Positions 61,788 to 64,000 of a stretch of 64,000 nt of DNA are shown here, piece after piece. This DNA comes from Planctomycetota bacterium. GTDB lineage: Bacteria > Planctomycetota > UBA1135 > GCA-002686595. Made by a program: the position numbers and the translations under genes. Position 1 is the stretch's first letter. Each line of letters opens with the position of its first letter. Under the pieces are notes generated by a model that saw nothing but the letters and a program-made list of their open reading frames with translations, did not search any database and was not told the origin of the DNA. The stretch covers positions 1 to 64,000 of the forward strand of contig JADJNY010000003.1 of assembly GCA_016714045.1 (NCBI GenBank). Reading direction: 5' to 3'.

Positions 61788-63011
61788 ATGGCCGTCTACC
61801 TCCTCGCGACGCTCGACACGAAAGGCGACGAGGCCGACTTCGTGCGGCGCGAGCTCGCCGCGCGCGGGGTCGCGGTCGTGCTCGTCGACACGGGGTGCCT
61901 CGGCGCGCCGCGCGTGCGCGCGGACGTGACGCGCGAGCAGGTCTTCGCGGTCGCGGGCACCACGCTCGATGCGGTCCGCGCGCGCGGCGACCGCGGCGAG
62001 GCCGTCACGCTCGCGGCGCAGGGCGCGACGGAGCTCGTCCGCGCGGCGCACGAGCGCAATGAGCTCGACGGCGTGCTCGGCCTCGGCGGCGGCGCGGGCA
62101 CGACGATCGGCACGGCGGCGATGCGCGTGCTCCCGATCGGCGTGCCGAAGCTGATGGTGAGCACGCTCGCGTCGGGCGAGACGTCGCACTTCGTCGGAAC
62201 GAAGGACGTGTGCATGCTGCACGCGGTCGCCGACATTGCCGGCCTGAACCGCATCAGCCGCGCGGTGCTGTCGCGCGCGGCGCAGGCGATGGCGGGCATG
62301 GCGCTCGCGGGGCCCCTGCGCGCGGACGCGGGCGACAGGCCGCTCGTCGCCGCGTCCATGTTCGGCGTCACGACGCCGTGCGTCGAGCGCGCGCGCGCGG
62401 TGCTCGAGGCGGCGGGCTACGAGGTACTCGTCTTCCACGCGACGGGCAGCGGCGGTCGCACGCTCGAGGCGCTGGCGGAGAGCGGGATGCTCGACGGCGT
62501 GCTCGACGTGACGACGACGGAGCTCGCGGACGAGCTCGTCGGCGGCGTGTTGAGCGCCGGCCCCGACCGCGTGACCGCGGCGGGGAAGCGCGGCGTGCCG
62601 CAGGTCGTCAGCGTCGGCGCGCTCGACATGGTCAACTTCCACGCGCGCGCGACGGTGCCCGCGAAGTTCGCGGACCGCCGATTCTACGCGCACAACGCGA
62701 ACGTGACGCTGATGCGCACGACGCCCGCGGAGAACGCGGAGCTCGGCCGCCGGCTCGGCGCGAAGCTCGCCGCGTCGCGCGGCCCCACGGAGCTCTTCTT
62801 CCCGCTGCGCGGCGTCAGCGCGATCGAGCAGGTTGGCCAACCGTTCGACGACCCCGCCGCGCGCAAGGAGCTCCTCGCCGGCCTGCGCGCGACGCACGGC
62901 GCCGTGCCGCTGCACGAGCTCGACCTGCACGTCAACGACGCCGCGTTCGCCGAGGCGATGGCGACGAAGCTGCTCGAGTTGATGCGCTCCGCGACGAAGA
63001 AGCCCCGCTGA
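61788..63011 (+). CDS. UPF0261 / Tm-1 N-terminal-like ATP-binding protein
   Basis: A 407-residue protein of the UPF0261 family, the ATP-binding N-terminal half of the plant Tm-1 virus-resistance protein. Motifs are 'VYLLATLDTKGDEADFVRRE', 'VLVDTGCLGAPRVRADVT', 'GVLGLGGGAGTTIGTAAMRV', 'KLMVSTLASGETSHFVGTKD', 'VTTPCVERARAVLEAAGYEV' and 'FHATGSGGRTLEALAESGML'. Bacterial function is unknown; genes usually lie with sugar-type transporters and a PF09370 TIM barrel. Both are nearby here: an ABC solute-binding protein directly downstream and the TIM-barrel gene at 53955-54845. Fits one catabolic cluster (inference). Confidence 0.93.
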   Translation: MAVYLLATLDTKGDEADFVRRELAARGVAVVLVDTGCLGAPRVRADVTREQVFAVAGTTLDAVRARGDRGEAVTLAAQGATELVRAAHERNELDGVLGLGGGAGTTIGTAAMRVLPIGVPKLMVSTLASGETSHFVGTKDVCMLHAVADIAGLNRISRAVLSRAAQAMAGMALAGPLRADAGDRPLVAASMFGVTTPCVERARAVLEAAGYEVLVFHATGSGGRTLEALAESGMLDGVLDVTTTELADELVGGVLSAGPDRVTAAGKRGVPQVVSVGALDMVNFHARATVPAKFADRRFYAHNANVTLMRTTPAENAELGRRLGAKLAASRGPTELFFPLRGVSAIEQVGQPFDDPAARKELLAGLRATHGAVPLHELDLHVNDAAFAEAMATKLLELMRSATKKPR

Positions 63012-63062
63012 TCCCGGCGCGCGCGGAATCGACCGCGCGCGACCGCGCTCCCCCCCTCCGCC

Positions 63063-64000
63063 ATGAAGCACCTCCTCACGCTCCTCGCGACCTCCGCCCT
63101 CCTCGCCCTCGCTCCGTCCTGCTCGAAGGACGCGGGCTCGACCGCGAACGTGCCGACGAACTCGCCGCCGAAGGCGATCACGATCTGGTGGTTCCAGTGG
63201 GCGCCGGCCGACGGGCTCGCGGAGCTCGGGCGTGAGTTCCAGAAGGAGACGGGCATCGCGGTCAACGTCGAGCAGATCCCGCTCGCGTCCTACCAGGAGA
63301 AGAGCTTCCTCGAGTTCGGCAACGCGCGCTCGCGCTTCGACATCCTCATCGGCGACAGCCAGTGGATCGGGCGGGGTGCCTCGAAGGGGCTCTACCTCGA
63401 GCTCACCGACTGGCTGCCGACCGTCGTCGACTTGAAGACGATCCACGATCGCGCCGCGAAGTACCTCTGCGAGTACCCCGAGGGCAGCGGCAAGTGGTTC
63501 GCGGCGCCGTGCGAGACGGACGCGATCGGGCTCGCCTACCGGAAGGACTGGTTCGAGGACCCGAAGGAACAGGCCGCGTTCCAGGCCCAGTACGGCCGCG
63601 CATTGAAGGTGCCCGACACGTGGGAGGAGTTCCGCGACGTCGCGACGTTCTTCCAGCGGCCTGCGGAGAAGCGCTACGGCTGCGCGATGCCGAGCGACCG
63701 CAGCTACGACGGGCTCACGATGGGCGTGCAGAACCTCTTGTGGAGCTTCGGCGGCGCGTGGCACGCGGAGGGCTCGAACGCCGTGAAGGGCCACCTCGAC
63801 ACGCAGGGCACCGCCGACGCGATCGAGTTCTTCAAGACGCTGATGAAGCTCGGCCCCAACGGTTGCGAGCGGCTCGACTACGGGCAGGTGCTCGAGGCCT
63901 TCGACAACGGCTCGACCGCGATGTTGCTCAACTACTTCGCGTTCTTCCCCGGCATCGAAAAGAAGTGGGGCGACAAGGTCGGGTTCGCCGTCGTGCCGGG
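63063..64000 (+). CDS. ABC transporter solute-binding lipoprotein (partial)
   Basis: The first 312 residues of a family 1 extracellular solute-binding protein, cut by the window's right edge. The lipoprotein signal 'LLATSALLALAPSCSK' is followed by 'AITIWWFQWAPADGLAELGR', 'IAVNVEQIPLASYQEKSFLE', 'FDILIGDSQWIGRGASKGLY', 'WFAAPCETDAIGLAYRKDWF' and 'VPDTWEEFRDVATFFQRP', typical of carbohydrate-binding members. It lies 51 nt after the UPF0261 gene in the same direction, likely cotranscribed, with permease genes expected beyond the window. Confidence 0.93.
   Translation, partial: MKHLLTLLATSALLALAPSCSKDAGSTANVPTNSPPKAITIWWFQWAPADGLAELGREFQKETGIAVNVEQIPLASYQEKSFLEFGNARSRFDILIGDSQWIGRGASKGLYLELTDWLPTVVDLKTIHDRAAKYLCEYPEGSGKWFAAPCETDAIGLAYRKDWFEDPKEQAAFQAQYGRALKVPDTWEEFRDVATFFQRPAEKRYGCAMPSDRSYDGLTMGVQNLLWSFGGAWHAEGSNAVKGHLDTQGTADAIEFFKTLMKLGPNGCERLDYGQVLEAFDNGSTAMLLNYFAFFPGIEKKWGDKVGFAVVP

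Overview
The window is high-GC bacterial DNA that most resembles a Planctomycetota lineage. The pointers are secreted FG-GAP/VCBS, ASPIC/UnbV and RCC1 repeat proteins, runs of 'DCNGNGVPDACD' calcium-type repeats, a recurring Cys-rich C-terminal domain ending in 'FN.SNG....W.P' or 'HASFCP', a PVC-style propeller/HEAT/cytochrome c/ThuA protein, a DUF3500 protein and a DUF4344 metallopeptidase. This is inferred from gene content; no rRNA or marker gene is present.

Layout. (1) 1-9.2 kb is a compact co-directional mobile-element module. It encodes a PriCT_2 protein, a RepB-like (AEP-fold) primase, a UvrD-like helicase, one or more SpoVG-like proteins, a chain of small genes joined by ATGA/GTGA overlaps, and finally a DUF2924 / large serine recombinase / ParB-like HTH cassette. 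(2) 9.2-20.6 kb is accessory DNA: small membrane proteins (two of them visibly AT-richer), an HsdR N-terminal fragment beside a GIY-YIG nuclease, and several secreted repeat proteins (WD40-like, RCC1-like, left-handed-repeat-like), some interrupted. It ends in a gene-poor kilobase with 21-nt tandem repeats and a strong hairpin. (3) 20.7-45 kb is housekeeping or backbone DNA: a GT87-like mannosyltransferase-type membrane protein, queA, thiE, two FG-GAP proteins plus a TPR protein, a zinc-ribbon protein, queG, an ECF sigma / zinc-finger anti-sigma pair, pdxA, a B12-type radical SAM protein with a clear terminator, phosphate transporter plus DUF47 partner, a GT-C membrane protein, a tandem parvulin, a LOG-family protein and a TlpA-like thioredoxin. 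(4) 46-64 kb holds secreted or periplasmic enzymes: an M2 peptidase lipoprotein, a DUF4344 metallopeptidase with an internal duplicated domain, a LamG-like protein, a minus-strand operon (PEP-hydrolase-like TIM barrel, cupin, DUF3500), a group II PLP decarboxylase, a 1718-residue twin-ThuA cytochrome c protein, a UPF0261 (Tm-1 N-terminal-like) protein and the start of an ABC solute-binding lipoprotein.

Two general observations shape the reading. First, at least nine genes, in both the mobile region and the backbone, carry one to three single-base frameshifts. Many are explained by one missing or extra base in a short homopolymer, so sequencing or assembly indels are a likelier cause than real decay; coordinates of interrupted genes span the whole reconstructed gene. 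Second, no tRNA, rRNA or CRISPR array was recognised.

The most interesting candidates are the primase/helicase/SpoVG/recombinase element, the shared C-terminal domain of the secreted proteins, the two separated halves of a Tm-1-like protein, the duplicated cysteine/histidine domain in front of the DUF4344 peptidase, and a perfect 22-bp hairpin between divergent metabolic genes.
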